Shown: positions 44,977-57,905 of the stretch, piece by piece
How the letters are laid out: each line of letters opens with the position of its first letter
Position numbering within the stretch: the stretch's first letter is position 1
NCBI GenBank assembly: GCA_035610365.1
Contig: CM069432.1
Span: forward strand, 190,263,027-190,327,026
Length of the DNA stretch: 64,000 bases
Direction: 5' to 3'
DNA from: Aquatica leii
Taxonomy: Eukaryota; Arthropoda; Insecta; Coleoptera; Lampyridae
Made by a program: the position numbers and the translations under genes
The notes under the pieces: model-generated
Told to the model about the DNA's origin: nothing
Databases searched by the model: none
What the model saw: the letters and a program-made list of their open reading frames with translations, nothing else

Positions 44977-46669
44977 CAACAAACACAAGAATGTCCCGGG
45001 GACATGATGTTGCGGATCACTGAATGTTCCAAAGTCATCCCATTTTTGTTCTGTGTACGTCCTAGGGACATTCATGGAACGTTCTTTTGTCACAAGTGTG
45101 TGCATCCCTACGATGTCCTTATAGGACATCCTTGCGTATCCGCAACGGGACGTCCCTTTTAGATAGCTGTAGGATATGTACTATATATGTATATTATATT
45201 TTTATCAAGAAAAGTACCATTTCCAGTTAAAGTACATGTACTTTGTGGTTTTTTCTATTGTTTTTTTATTCAGTAAGGAGACTTAACGTACTCCTCTGCG
45301 ACTTGACGTAATGAATCAAAATAACTTTATCAAATAAAATACAAATTATTATTACATAAAACTATATTTTTAAATAATAATCCAAATTATATTCAATTAA
45401 AATAAATTTAGATTATTTCATTTTTTATCTTCTCGATCCCGGCGTTCTTTGGCCCTCTTTAGCGAGTTTTTTATACTTTCTTTCCGATTTTTTTAAGTGG
45501 CGCCTGAAACAATGCAACTACATAAGAGATGGTAATCGTCATGTAGAGTCGATAAAAAAGTTAATACAGAAAACTTATTTTGGTATTTCTATGTAATCAG
45601 AATTTACATTTTTCTAAATTAAAGAATTGATAAAGTGATACTTCTTTTGTAGAATTATTGATTGATCTTTTTGACGATTCTATTATTGATTAAATCATAA
45701 GAGATGATCGATTATAACCAGTTAAAAATTGTTTAAATCGTTTAAAAAAAAATTTGTAAACGCGTCAGTTTTGCAAATTCATTAAGAATTTTAAACGTTT
45801 CGCATTTACATTTCATCAGAGGAATGTGGTAAAAACAAAATTATTTCTAGACTTATTTTTAACTACTTAACTAATTATTGTGGAAATAGTAATACAATAC
45901 GAAAAATACGCACAGTAATCATAACTATGAATACCAAGAACGCGATAATTAACGTTATAGTTTCTTAGTTAGATTAGCGATTTTGTGCCTTATCGGTCAT
46001 GTTGACATTTTTGGATGACTTATTGTGAATCGCGACGATAAAAGTCGTGAGATAACGTCACGCTTTTAAACCTTTAATACAAAGAAAACATTTTTTAAAT
46101 AATTTTTTGAGTAAAAAAATTTTTTTTTACATAAAATAAATATTTTCAATTCACCGCATAGGTATGCGCGCGAGATGGAGATTTAAATCCCCATTATTAA
46201 TAATTGTGATCTTTTAATTTCAATAAACTTTTATTAATTAATTCAAAATAATAATTATAAATGATAATTTTTATACATTATAAATAAATACAAGGTACCA
46301 AAAACTTACCAAATAAATTTGTTTATGCACTGAAACACCCAAAAAACGTTAGATAATAAAAAGTACAGATAAATAAAGTAGTCAGAACAACAACAAACAG
46401 ATACAGAGTGCAAACAAAGTGTACCACTTTGATATACCAAAGGAGCGTACGGGTGTTGAGTAGGCACCAGAGAACAAGAAGGAAAGTGGGCACGCGCACT
46501 AAGTTTGCATTTGTTTTTTCCCGCATAGGACATCCCATCGTACGTTCTTCATTGACATCCTGAGGACGTCCTATTAAAGACATCCTATACAGGTCCGTTT
46601 TAAAGCCCGGGATGTAAAGACATCATTTGGACATAAAACAAACGTCCCTGGGACGTCGTGTATTTACTG
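44977..46669. mobile_element. DNA element with GTCCC-GGGAC ends
   Basis: The left end CAACAAACACAAGAATGTCC and the inverted right end CAGTAAATACACGACGTCCC match at most positions, both then reading GTCCC-x-GGGAC. ATGTCC/GGACGT/GGACATCC words are densely repeated in the outer 200 bp of both sides and absent from the AT-rich middle. No transposase is seen; a possible short exon (minus, about 45440-45510, RHLKKSERKYKKLAKEG) is too short to name. Confidence 0.62.
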
Positions 46670-47339
46670 AGACTATGCACTAGGTTTTCTAAGTAAGCGA
46701 TCGCATAACAAAAGCTAAAAACAAATTATCAAATTTCGTTTAAAAACACTTAACGTTTTAGCTATGTTTTTCATCAATTAAATTATTTAAGTCATTGTAA
46801 TCTTAACCGAAATTCGCTTTCTACTACTGGATGTTTAGAAACCAGGCTATTAAAGTGAAACAGTAAAAGCTCAGCGTGTAGACAATTTACGGAATTTATC
46901 AAGAATGGCAGATTATAGTTAAAATATAACTCAGGAAACTACCAGCACAAAATAAATTTGTTAGGTCAAGTATAGGAGTAGTATATTCTAGACCATAAAA
47001 CTAAACCAGTTGAATATTCTAAGTCAAATTTATAATAGTAACAAGAACTTATGTACGAACTCTAACCAGTATATACATTCGGACAAGAAAAAAATAAGCT
47101 TTACTATATTATATTAACGATGGTTAATAATAGTTTTGTATCTAACTTATTTTCTTGTTAACTAAAAGATAAATTGATACACGCATTTTATTATTATTTA
47201 AGTAGTATATTTGCAATTTTTAATATAAACTTTGTAAAATAATAATTTTTAACTGTTATTTTTATTGACCAAATTAAAAGTTTGAACGGCTGAACAATGG
47301 AAGCGATATATACTCCTAAATTTTTTTAGAAGTAGGAGC

Positions 47340-48420
47340 TGAAAAACAAAAATTAATTCTAAAAAACATAATAAAGGTAGGTGTCTCAAACTGCTTCTGA
47401 TCTTAAATCAATGATTGGGAATATCACGGAGAGGTATAAAGAAACCGGTATATTAAATATTGTAGGAAAAACTACTTGAAAACTACGTTTAGTAACTAAA
47501 ATAGATAGAAAAAACTTTTAGTAAAAATTTGCAAGGAGCAGAGATCAACATTACGTAAGATTGTCGCTTCTTAAAATCAACAACCTGGATTAAATCTTAG
47601 GCAGCACGCTGACGATATTGACACGTCCTAATAACGTCTCGTACGTAATTTTGACGTCAATAAAGCGTAATGTGCTGCCTGGTATATTTTTGAGGGAAAG
47701 CTATAAGTACTAGATTCATGATTTAGACTTGATTCTTATGATATAATATTCATCCTTAAACGTTGATAAACAATGTCTAACATTTTTGCAAAAGCGTTTA
47801 CTTACGCAAAAACAGAAAAGGTAACGTCTTACTTGAGCTAAAGAAAGTGTTTCGTGGACTGTAGATAACTGAAGTCAAATTATATTTAGTAATAGGTCAA
47901 AATTTTACGTCAGTTTGGGTGATTGTAGGAAACTTGCAATTAAAAATCAGAGGCTTTTATAAAGACTCTTTAAAGCGCACAGTTAAGTTTCCGCAAGGTA
48001 TCATGGTTTGAGGCTGTATATCAGCAAAAGGTCTGGGAAAGTTGCATTTTGTAGATGGTACAGCGAATGCGCAAAAGTATCAGAACATACTAGTAGAATA
48101 TTTGTTATAAAGCATTCAAGAATTGCACTCTAATAAAATTTTTATTTTCCAAAATTCCTAAGTTAACAGAAAAGTGGGTTGCAGATGATATTGATGTATT
48201 AGATTTACCATCAAGCAGTCCAAACCTTAATAACATTGAGATTGTGTATGACAAATTAAAAAAATGATTGAGAATTAATCTTAAACATATTACAAATCTT
48301 CATAAAAAAATTGAAGAAACTTGGGAGTCTTTAAAATTGTCAGAGCTTGTAGAAACACCTTTGAGGATAAAAGCAGTACTCACTGCAAAACGAAATGTTA
48401 CATCATATTAAAAACTGCTC
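47340..48420 (+). pseudogene. Tc1/mariner-family transposase pseudogene
   Basis: In broken frames: ITERYKETGILNIVGK (N-terminal helix-turn-helix region), then FSNRSKFYVS (first catalytic Asp region, DES expected), GCISAKGLGKLHFVDGT with NAQKYQNILVEYLL, then DVLDLPSSSPNLNNIEIVYD (second DxxxxN/DLNPIE block, mutated) and a C-terminal tail VETPLRIKAVLTAK. Many stops. The order is that of Tc1-like transposases. Confidence 0.78.
47600..47679. repeat. 80-bp palindromic insert in the Tc1 pseudogene
   Basis: GGCAGCAC...TATTGACACGTC faces GACGTCAATAAAGCGTAATG and then TGCTGCC. The ends GGCAGCAC/GTGCTGCC are perfectly inverted. It sits between transposase segments, probably as a tiny foldback or MITE. 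Confidence 0.45.
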
Positions 48421-48600
48421 TGAAATATTTGGTAGTTTAAACGTTTATATAAAATATGCATAACATGCAAAATTTTAATTGTTTCAAAAAAAATTTACAA
48501 CTTGATATCGTCCAAACATATAGTGGTTAAAGCTTATAGAATATAATGTAAAATAGGAAAGTTTCTAGTTACCTATTATTTTTGTGTTTTGTAAATAATA

Positions 48601-48606
48601 TTTATT
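48601..48606 (-). terminator. UBR7: Poly(A) signal of UBR7
   Basis: Minus-strand AATAAA 90 bp past the UBR7 stop codon. Confidence 0.55.
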
Positions 48607-48695
48607 AAAGAAAGATACAATTTTGCATTACTTAATATTACAAAGATTTACCATTCATAATAAGTAATATTCTGAGAGTTTATTACATCCAGTGC

Positions 48696-49896
48696 TTAAG
48701 AGCAATAATGAGAAACTTCACTTTTTTGCTTCTTTTTAGTATCAAAATTAGAAAAGAATTCCTTTATATCTTCTTCACGCACAACTTTCTTATTTTCAGC
48801 AAATTTCTTCAAGTATTCTATTAGGTTTTCCTTTAAGTTGTTATATCCAGCTATCGCTTCCATAAGTGGTACACGATTTAAAGAGTTTAAATACTTCATA
48901 CCATTTTCTTGCTGCTTTTCTTCAAACTCACGAGCCTTTTCTTTACCCTTCTCTTCGTAAACTTGCACAGTGTCTTGAGGATCCAACAAAAACATGACAT
49001 TCTCTTCCTCATAAATCTTTATACATTCTGGACATGTGCATAATTTTTTACGCCAATCAATATCTGCCCAAAACTTTGATGAAGTAGAATTAGATTTCAT
49101 TTTTGGTTTGATACATTTCTCAATATTATTGTCAGAGCTTTCCACCATAAGCACATCCTGACCATCATCAGCTGTTTCACTTTGTGTAAGCATTTCATCA
49201 TTCTCGATGCCTTTACCATCATTAGCACATAGTGATGTGTAATGCAATAAAAAAGGATGTTTCTGAACACAAGTTTCACAAGACATTTCACAATAAGGAG
49301 TATTAGGTGGTAGCTGAATGTTAAGATGACGAACATGAAACCAATCTTCACATATAATACATTGAATCATTTCATCTTCTACAGAATCTTCAGGATCAGG
49401 GTATGGTCGATTGCAGCTGCAATATTTACCACAGAAGTTTTGATTATAGTGATTAAATTCGTTTATATCAGACTTCGAGTTTTCTAATTTACATGGAGCA
49501 TTGTTAAATTTAGAATTTCCACAATCACATCTAAAGTTTCGTTTTGTGTACAACTCAACCAATTCATGGCCTTCATGACAATGATAACAGCAACCAAGAC
49601 AGATTCCTGCTGCCTTTAAAGCATCGTGACGAGCATCGGGTATGCATGTTAGGCAGGAGTACAAAGCCTGTCGTTTCATATACCCCTAAAAAACGAAACT
49701 TATAAAGCGAAAATGTATTAAAGATTATTACCTCTGAATATGTGCATTTTTTATCATCGATTGCGCCTAATACTGCATTGGCATCATCAATCATCTGTTG
49801 TTCATCTTGTAAAACTTCGCCAAGAGTGACTACACCTTGTTCATTATCTTCAATACTTTGATCAATGCTTTCAGTTTCTTCAGACATTTCTATCAT
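48696..49896 (-). CDS. UBR7: UBR7, UBR-box/PHD E3 ubiquitin ligase
   Basis: Two exons, 49732-49896 and 48696-49685, joined across a 46-bp GT-AG intron, give 384 residues (human about 425). The UBR box spans about residues 50-125: CTYSE, LYSCLTCIPDARHDALKAAG, CLGCCYHCHEGHELVELYTK and NFRCDCGNSKFNNAPC, the Cys/His pattern of that zinc fold. A PHD-like finger follows, YCSCNRPYPDPEDSVEDEMI then CIICEDWFHVRHL. A basic, Lys-rich C-terminus ends at TAA 48696. Human UBR7 is a chromatin-linked ligase reported to act on histone H2B; that function is carried over from the family. The start is uncertain between ATG at 49896 (MIEMSEE) and 49887 (MSEE). Confidence 0.95.
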
Positions 49897-51499
49897 ATAT
49901 GCTGCGTCAAAGAAATCGAACTTTTTCAACTGAAATTTTGGAACCAAGTTGATGACAGATGTTGAATGGAAATACAAATCAAAATGGCGTAATTTACGCG
50001 CGAAAATGATAGGTAATCTTCAAAGGATAATCATCCATTAGTGAGAGATCGTCGTCAAATTCTACCAAAAAATAGTAAATAATTAATTATAATTATTTTT
50101 GGAAAACGAAAAAAAAGTTTTCACTTAATTTTAAACAGAACCTAAAATAAAACAAACACTAAATTAAAACTTACGTTACGTGTATGATTGATGAAATAAC
50201 TTGGAATTTTATTTTAGGGGTACAAATTAATTCCTTAAAAACCGTTATTACGAACCTACGTTATAAGGATTGCTGTATACTGTATTGTTATGGTCATAAT
50301 ACATATCATAAAATGTAAGGAAGATCGATGGAACACTCCGTGTATAAAAAAATAATATATTTTTCCGATACTATCGACATCTATGTTTGAACGAAGAACT
50401 ATTTTCTGTCGAATTATAGAAATCTACACAATACTACTGTAGCGTCATCTCAAACTTATATTGATTAACATAAATATATACATTTAAATTTTATAAAGAA
50501 AACGATTATTTCAATTTAAAATACAATTTATTTATGTAAACATAGTTAGCAAAATCAGAATTAGATACATAAAAAATATATACACTGCAGATAATCGGTT
50601 GTTACAATTAGTTATTTTACTTTATTTTTATACAAAAAAAATAGTTATGAACTACGTGCAATATTTATGTAAATAACTAGTTCGGGTAATAGGGTAGATG
50701 TACCGGTTATGGCTACTGCCCCTGTTCTGGCCAGCCATGACAATAAACTCAAATATTTCCTGTCATACTTGAAATAACCAATAAAATTTTTCCCACTCCA
50801 TTGATGTTTTTCAGAGTGCTATTGGGCATTCTGGTTTATATAGACTTAGTACTAATAGCACAGAATATCTACGGTAGTTATTCTGTGCTAATAGAAAGCG
50901 CATTAAGTTGTTATCTAGTAACTTGTACGTCATATCCTGCCAACTAATGAGATTTTAAAGAATACATACTAAAATTTCAATATCAGAGTACAATATTATG
51001 ACATCACCTTAAATGTATCATCATCTGAAGATTTAAAATGCTTCCAAACTATTACTGAACTCTACCAATTCTCAAAACAACAGCAAAGCAAAATGCGCAG
51101 TGTTGTCATCGCTGTAACCATAGAGAAACTCTGTAACTAAAAAACATACACAAATTATTAAAAAAGAACAAATTCAAATATATATATAAAATGTAAACTA
51201 CTGATGTAAACAGAAGTAGTTATTAGCATGCAATTTTTTTATATATTTATTTTTAATTTTAATTTTTTTTTATTATTTAATTTATTTTGTCTTTGTGAAT
51301 AGCTGTATTTTTACACATTCTAAAATTTTATGGTACCGGTAAATCTTAAAATACCATAGTAACCGCAAAATAAGTTCAATAAAAAATGCAAAACCCTCTC
51401 AATAGGTGTGCCCCGAAACTCTTGCATTTATACGAACAAATTTTCACCAAATAACAACCTGAACAACTTATAAAACATTTGTGTTAAACTGTACACATA
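49897..51499. other. UBR7 upstream region with repeat fragments
   Basis: 50337-50640 (minus) resembles the right half of the hAT-like element at 10851-11824: GATGTCGATAGT and TTTTTTTATACACGGAGTGT are shared. 50852-50894 is a hairpin with arms CTAATAGCACAGAATA and TATTCTGTGCTAATAG, 11 bp of it perfect. No gene. Confidence 0.5.
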
Positions 51500-52142
51500 C
51501 TGTACATGTAAATGATTGAGTTTTGTAGAAATTGTAGACATCTGGATTAATTTTCGTGTTTCGAATGCAATTAAAATGTACCCATCTATTGCAAATGTCG
51601 CATTGAACCCAATAACTTTCCGAACCCTTTCGTGCTTTCTTGCATCAAATAATTTCCTTTACTTTCGTTTCTAAAATTATCCATGTTTTACATTGATCAC
51701 ATCCAAACCAACTCGATGAAAACATGGCTACCCCATCTCTAGAACAGTACATGCAATTATTATGTAATGACATGGACTGGCTCAATAAAAAGTTCTGACT
51801 ATAAATACGATATTCACAGGGATTAAAGTCTTTATCATATATATTTCCCGTCATTTTTTATAATGTTTTCTATAAAATGCATAACAAAAACGCCACAACT
51901 ATGTGCGTCTTTTTGTTTAGGGCGTTTAACATGAATTTCTTTCCAAGAAGTAATATCTATTAACAATTTCTTAAAATTGTTATAAATGCCTTATAATAAG
52001 TAGATTTTCCCGCTCTAACTTTACTACTACTATCCATCACGTAAAATTCTTTATTTTTACCGTCAGCAACTAATAAAAACTAATGATTGCTCTTTAAAAT
52101 TGGAATGAATAAGATTTTATTAGATTAAACGTATCTAAGACT
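51500..52142 (-). pseudogene. Ulp1-like cysteine protease, C-terminal half with zinc-finger motifs
   Basis: Reading on from the BEL target site: KSNH-stop-FLLVADGKNKEFYVMDSSS gives the catalytic His (a TAG stands where the usual Trp follows) and Asp. HVKRPKQKDAHSCGVFVMHF gives the Gln/Asp and catalytic Cys (SCG). This is the His-Asp-Cys order of Ulp1/SENP (C48) proteases, which cut SUMO or SUMO-like proteins. After it come two Cys/Trp motifs, FGCDQCKTW and WVQCDICNRWVHFNCI, resembling PHD-type fingers. At least two stops and two frameshifts. Its N-terminal half is at 57906-58362. Confidence 0.72.
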
Positions 52143-53881
52143 TGTGATGTAACCCACTCGCGTTTGAAATTAAAAACCCGCGAACAAACAAAAAGTAGCG
52201 ACATCTCGCTGTGGCTGTGATCGTTTAGTTACCCCCCCCCCCCCATTCTGCCTACGTTGTATTAAGTTCGTTATACACTGCTTACTCTCGATATGTGGGA
52301 AGGCTGTTGTAGGTTAAATAAAACACACAATAAAAAAAATGAATCGTAATTTTTATTCGAGTTTAACTCTAAATTTTAACCGAGACCGTGCCTGTTCGGT
52401 GGGACCCGTCGTAGGAGGGGAAGAACAGAGCGAAGAAACCCCTCCGGTCCTTGGACGGAGTGTTAATACAAATAAATTACATAATTAATATGCCAATTAA
52501 CAATTTTTATAAAGAATCAGCTAATACATTATACAACAATGTGTAAAAGAAATTACTTGTCTTTTAAGTACTTTTAGCAAGTATGGCAACACAGCGAAAC
52601 TAATAGAAGTTTGGCAACAAAGCCATGTAAACTGAAAAGTGAGGTTAATTTGCAATTCGGTTTTGTAAGTTACTATTATGGAAGTTTTACTAACAAATTA
52701 AGTTCCTTTCAAGTAGAAATGTTTCAAGATACACAATAAAAAGAAGTAAATTATGAATTAATAAAAGCAAACAGCATAAATGCTTCAGCTAGCTATACAA
52801 TATTTTAACAGGCGATGAATAAATTACAATTGGGTCAAATCAAAATAACACAGCAGCAAATTAAATTAACAAGTAATTATGTACGTTGCTCATTTTATTG
52901 TAAGCTTTTTCAGATAAATGAAATTACACCGTCAATCTAGAAGTTAGAATGTTGTGAGTTTAAATAAAACGGTCGGATAAGCAGGTCGATAACAGATTCA
53001 AATTCAGACACAAAAAAAAACAATCAAGGATACCAAAATACACATATAATAAACACACAATAATATCAACCAAATGTCACCAAAATGTAGGGTCCATATT
53101 ATGGAAGCGACCTACGGTGACTTTAATATATATATTGAAGCAGGCACCTGTCTATATCATAGACTTAGGATACGCTACTTCACAAAAAAACACAGCAACG
53201 GTCTTTGCATCAGCTACCGTACATTTGGTTATTTCCCGTCATGAATGTATGAATATCATAATATAAACAATTCTAACTTCTAGCCATTTGAGCAATTCAT
53301 AAAACACACGAACAATGATCAAACAAAAGCAAGTTACAATAAAACGTGCTCCATCATTCGGGTACGCGACTAGAGCAAGTTTATATTTAAGAACAAATAA
53401 AATAATAAAATAGTTTTGTTTCAACACAATTTTTAAAAGAAAACAAATTGGCACAGAGAAAAATAAAAGAAATATAACGGAGAAAGTAACGGTACTATAA
53501 AATGGCGACCCACGCTAGCTTTTCAAACAAAGGACACAAGGGCAAAAACTACCCTGGTTCACGTTAAAACACAAATACAAAAACAGACAGGCTTACATGA
53601 ATTAAAATTATTTTACATACATACCTAGCAATTTACAAAAATTGACAAAACAAAAACACAAATTATACAAAGAAACTTTTCAGGGTAAAAACGCGTATTG
53701 CTATCTCTAACGAGATTCACCCTCCAGATCTCGACCGCTCCCCTTGTCGTACCCTTAAAAGTCCTCCCACCCTTTTAAGAAGTACATGCGCAATTTAAGA
53801 TTTTTAGTTTTCCCGCTAGCTGACGATTCTTACGTAATTACGCGCGTCTTTCTGAATTTAAATTTAAATTGAACCATCTCA
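52143..53881 (-). repeat. 3' LTR (element orientation) of the BEL-type element
   Basis: 1,739 bp. It contains a run of 13 C (the partner has 11) near 52232 and otherwise differs from its partner mainly within 52855-53200. Open frames in it, such as 53239-53454, occur identically in both LTRs and are not genes. Confidence 0.93.
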
Positions 53882-56170
53882 TACGCCCCTTTGGAATAGT
53901 GTCGGGCAGCTGCCCAGGATGGCCGACAGTTTTCCAACACTCCCTCTCCAATTCGAAACATGCCGTCCTCTCATCCGGTACATGAAAAAAAGATGTGATT
54001 AGTAAAAACAATACATTAAAAATAAAAAAAAACAATTTTTAATTATACTTGTAATCGTTCTCAATGCTACAACCTTATAACAAACAATTTATCAGCGAGT
54101 ACTCACTTTGAGCACCGACCAAGCAAGGATACGTACAAATCAAAAACGACCAAAGTTTGTAAATAATTTTCTCAGAAGCATTGAAAACATCGTTTTTCTT
54201 CTTTCTTTAAGCTTTTCTTAACTTAGTTTTAACTACTGACCGCTAGCTACCAGTTATGAGCGCACTTATATCGGCTCTTCCCAGAAGCTTACCTACGAAA
54301 AAACGACACAACACCGCAAAGTTACTAAAAAAATCATGCGTACTTCAATTCTTTCACAACAGCCTTTACTTTTAGAGCCAGTCCTTGGTTACTTGGTAAA
54401 ATTTCTTCTGAATTCGGTTTCTAGCGTAAAGCTTACGATCTCTAATGCTTAAGAAAAGGTTACGCACCTCGTCAATTAAACCCAAAGATCCTTGTGAACA
54501 TTTATTTGGCATTCATGCTGCTTAACCAATCGATCTCAAAGATAACTAAACGAATAAGTACCTTAAGGACTTAGAATCGGACCCGTCTACTTGATAACCG
54601 ATTTATCCGCGGAGCTAGCAAAGCTACTGGAATTATAAGACGGTGCTCACAAAACCATTTTCTCTCAAAATGCTTTTCATTATGGAAACTAGCTGCAGCC
54701 ATAACATACCAAACCTACCAAAAGTGACATAGCATCTTTTTTTTTTACTGTTAACCTCGCAGTTGATTGCCCACTACCTAACGGATTGTTTAAGAAGATG
54801 TTAAATTCCGGAACACACACACATTGCTAAGCTAGGCCACGCAAGAATATGTCGAACACGTACGAAGACCGTGCCAAACAGTACGATGATAAACCTAACC
54901 TTGGTCATATACCAAATTCATCTTCTCTAAAAGACACGCCCGCCCCTAGGCTACAGAATTGGAAAGTTACTGAACTATCATGGCCTGTCACGAATGAGTT
55001 GCCCAGTAGACTCGAACACTTTCGATTTGTGAACGTGATCGCGCCAAACATCATCTTCGTGAAGAAACTGCATACAAAATCAAAAATACTAGGTGACAAC
55101 ACTAACAAGTATTCAAACGAAACTACACCTTCTTACTATTATTTATAAAAACTTTTCTACACGGCATTCAAAGTAAATTCGGTGAGGGAATGTTCGACAA
55201 CTACGAAAAGTTAACCAAGCCAGGTGGGATCGGTGTGTAATCAAAAATATGTAACCATTGCGATGCGTGAATAGTACAGACCATAACGATTTCGTAGCCG
55301 TAAACAACTGTTCTATTAACTTCAAAGGCGATTTTGGATTTAAAAGAAAAGGATCAACAAGTTCGTAGAAATTCACCTTAACAAATACATTTATATAGTA
55401 GCGACCATTGCAGAAACCCTATTACGGAAACCTATTTTTGTTTTGGAGCGCCCTTGACCTTCAGATTAATAAGTTCACATACAATCTTTTTGAACAATGA
55501 ATTTTAGACCCAATAATCTCATTCAAATCTACTCAATTACACGCGTTTGCCAAACAAATACTCGTTAATTATGTATAACATTTTTTCTTTATCAATTGAA
55601 AACCTGGTACTATTAAAAAAAAAAAATAAACCGATTATATAAGTGCAAGCAAGAAATGATTGAATTTAACTTTCAAGATCATACTAAAAACAGAATTGTG
55701 TAGCTGGCACCAGAACTTAACTAGACAAATTTAATGCATGAATTTTCTTGAGGCCTAATGAGTAGAAAGATGGTAACACTGCTTTTCAAAAAAAACAAAA
55801 CGTTGCGTTGCAAACTAGAATAGTTGACAAAGCGACAAATCTAGCAAAAGTAGTAAATTGTACATTTTATACCTGAACGACAGCTGTTATAGTTGTCCAG
55901 ACGAGATGAGTAGGATACCACACGTCAAGTCATCATAGCCAACCAGATTCTCAGCATCGTCGGTTCGCCATAAACTCCAATTGTACCTGTTGTTGCTTCA
56001 CATATTATGTAACCATTTCAAAGACAGTCAGACCAGTTAGTGAAATTCTCATTTTACGAACCTGAAAAATTTACTGGCCAAGTATATGCACATAAAAACA
56101 ATTTAACAACCCTAACAGCCTTCCTCATCGATTTCATATAACAGTGTATCCTGGTCACGGCACCAAAATC
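53882..56170 (-). other. Internal region of the BEL-type element, no pol
   Basis: Mostly noncoding on both strands. A 99-codon plus-strand frame (54849-55148, MSNTYEDRAKQYDDKPNLG) has no domain I recognise. Near the polypurine tract the minus strand encodes a short tail (PDERTACFELERECWKTVGH). Confidence 0.6.
56153..56165 (-). promoter_or_regulatory. Primer-binding site of the BEL-type element
   Basis: Minus-strand TGGTGCCGTGACC, six bases from the LTR. The form is characteristic of BEL/Pao elements; the tRNA is not determined. Confidence 0.7.
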
Positions 56171-57905
56171 TGTGATGTAACCCACTCGCGTTTGAAATTA
56201 AAAACCCGCGAACAAACAAAAAGTAGCGACATCTCGCTGTGGCTGTGATCGTTTAGTTACCCCCCCCCCCATTCTGCCTACGTTGTATTAAGTTCGTTAT
56301 ACACTGCTTACTCTCGATATGTGGGAAGGCTGTTGTAGGTTAAATAAAACACACAATAAAAAAATGAATCGTAATTTTTATTCGAGTTTAACTCTAAATT
56401 TTAACCGAGACCGTGCCTGTTCGGTGGGACCCGTCGTAGGAGGGGAAGAACAGAGCGAAGAAACCCCTCCGGTCCTTGGACGGAGTGTTAATACAAATAA
56501 ATTACATAATTAATATGCCAATTAACAATTTTTATAAAGAATCAGCTAATACATTATACAACAATGTGTAAAAGAAATTACTTGTCTTTTAAGTACTTTT
56601 AGCAAGTATGGCAACACAGCGAAACTAATAGAAGTTTGGCAACAAAGCCATGTAAACTGAAAAGTGAGGTTAATTTGCAATTCGGTTTTGTAAGTTACTA
56701 TTATGGAAGTTTTACTAACAAATTAAGTTCCTTTCAAGTAGAAATGTTTCAAGATACACAATAAAAAGAAGTAAATTATGAATTAATAAAAGCAAACAGC
56801 ATAAATGCTTCAGCTAGCTATACAATATTTTAACAGGCGATGAATAAATTACAATTGGGTCAAATCAAAATAACACAGTAGCAAATTAAATTAACAAGTA
56901 ATTATGTACGTTGCTCATTTTATTGTAACCTTTTTCAGATAAATGAAATTACACCGTTGATCTAGAAATTAGAATGCGGTGAGTTTAAATAAAATGTTCG
57001 GATAAGCAGGTACGATAACAGATTCAAATTCCGACACAAAAAAACAATCAAGGACACCAAAATACACATATAATAAACACACAATAATATCAACCAAATG
57101 TCACCAAAATGTAGGGTCCATATTATGGAAGCGACCTACGGTGACTTTAATATATATATTGAAGCAGGCACCTGTCTATATCATAGACTTAGGATATGCT
57201 ACTTCACAAAAAAACACAGTAAAGGTCTTTGCATCAGCTACCGTACATTTGGTTATTTCCCGTCATGAATGTATGAATATCATAATATAAACAATTCTAA
57301 CTTCTAGCCATTTGAGCAATTCATAAAACACACGAACAATGATCAAACAAAAGCAAGTTACAATAAAACGTGCTCCATCATTCGGGTACGCGACTAGAGC
57401 AAGTTTATATTTAAGAACAAATAAAATAATAAAATAGTTTTGTTTCAACACAATTTTTAAAAGAAAACAAATTGGCACAGAGAAAAATAAAAGAAATATA
57501 ACGGAGAAAGTAACGGTACTATAAAATGGCGACCCACGCTAGCTTTTCAAACAAAGGACACAAGGGCAAAAACTACCCTGGTTCACGTTAAAACACAAAT
57601 ACAAAAACAGACAGGCTTACATGAATTAAAATTATTTTACATACATACCTAGCAATTTACAAAAATTGACAAAACAAAAACACAAATTATACAAAGAAAC
57701 TTTTCAGGGTAAAAACGCGTATTGCTATCTCTAACGAGATTCACCCTCCAGATCTCGACCGCTCCCCTTGTCGTACCCTTAAAAGTCCTCCCACCCTTTT
57801 AAGAAGTACATGCGCAATTTAAGATTTTTAGTTTTCCCGCTAGCTGACGATTCTTACGTAATTACGCGCGTCTTTCTGAATTTAAATTTAAATTGAACCA
57901 TCTCA
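56171..57905 (-). repeat. 5' LTR (element orientation) of the BEL-type element
   Basis: 1,735 bp, near-identical to 52143-53881. Ends TGTGATG/ACCATCTCA on the plus strand. Confidence 0.93.

Larger units (their letters stand above)
52143..57905 (-). mobile_element. BEL/Pao-type LTR element, non-autonomous, inserted in the Ulp1 pseudogene
   Basis: Two long direct repeats (52143-53881, 56171-57905) are flanked by GACT (52139-52142, 57906-57909). On the minus strand the LTRs run TGAGATGG...CATCACA. A primer-binding site TGGTGCCGTGACC follows the 5' LTR after 6 bases, and AAAGGGGCGTA precedes the 3' LTR; this fixes the orientation. The 2.3-kb internal region (53882-56170) has no readable gag, protease, RT or integrase. 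The PBS type suggests BEL/Pao. The near-identical LTRs point to a young insertion that must have used proteins from another copy. Confidence 0.88.

Noticed and set aside
53239..53454. 71-codon frame, repeated exactly at 57263-57478, as a duplicated gene
   Set aside because: It lies wholly inside the two LTRs of the BEL-type element; its duplication is that of the LTR, and it has no domain.
57862..57905. C-terminal RWFNLNLNSERRA as part of the Ulp1-like protein
   Set aside because: These codons come from the BEL LTR, past the GACT target site; the true continuation is below 52139.
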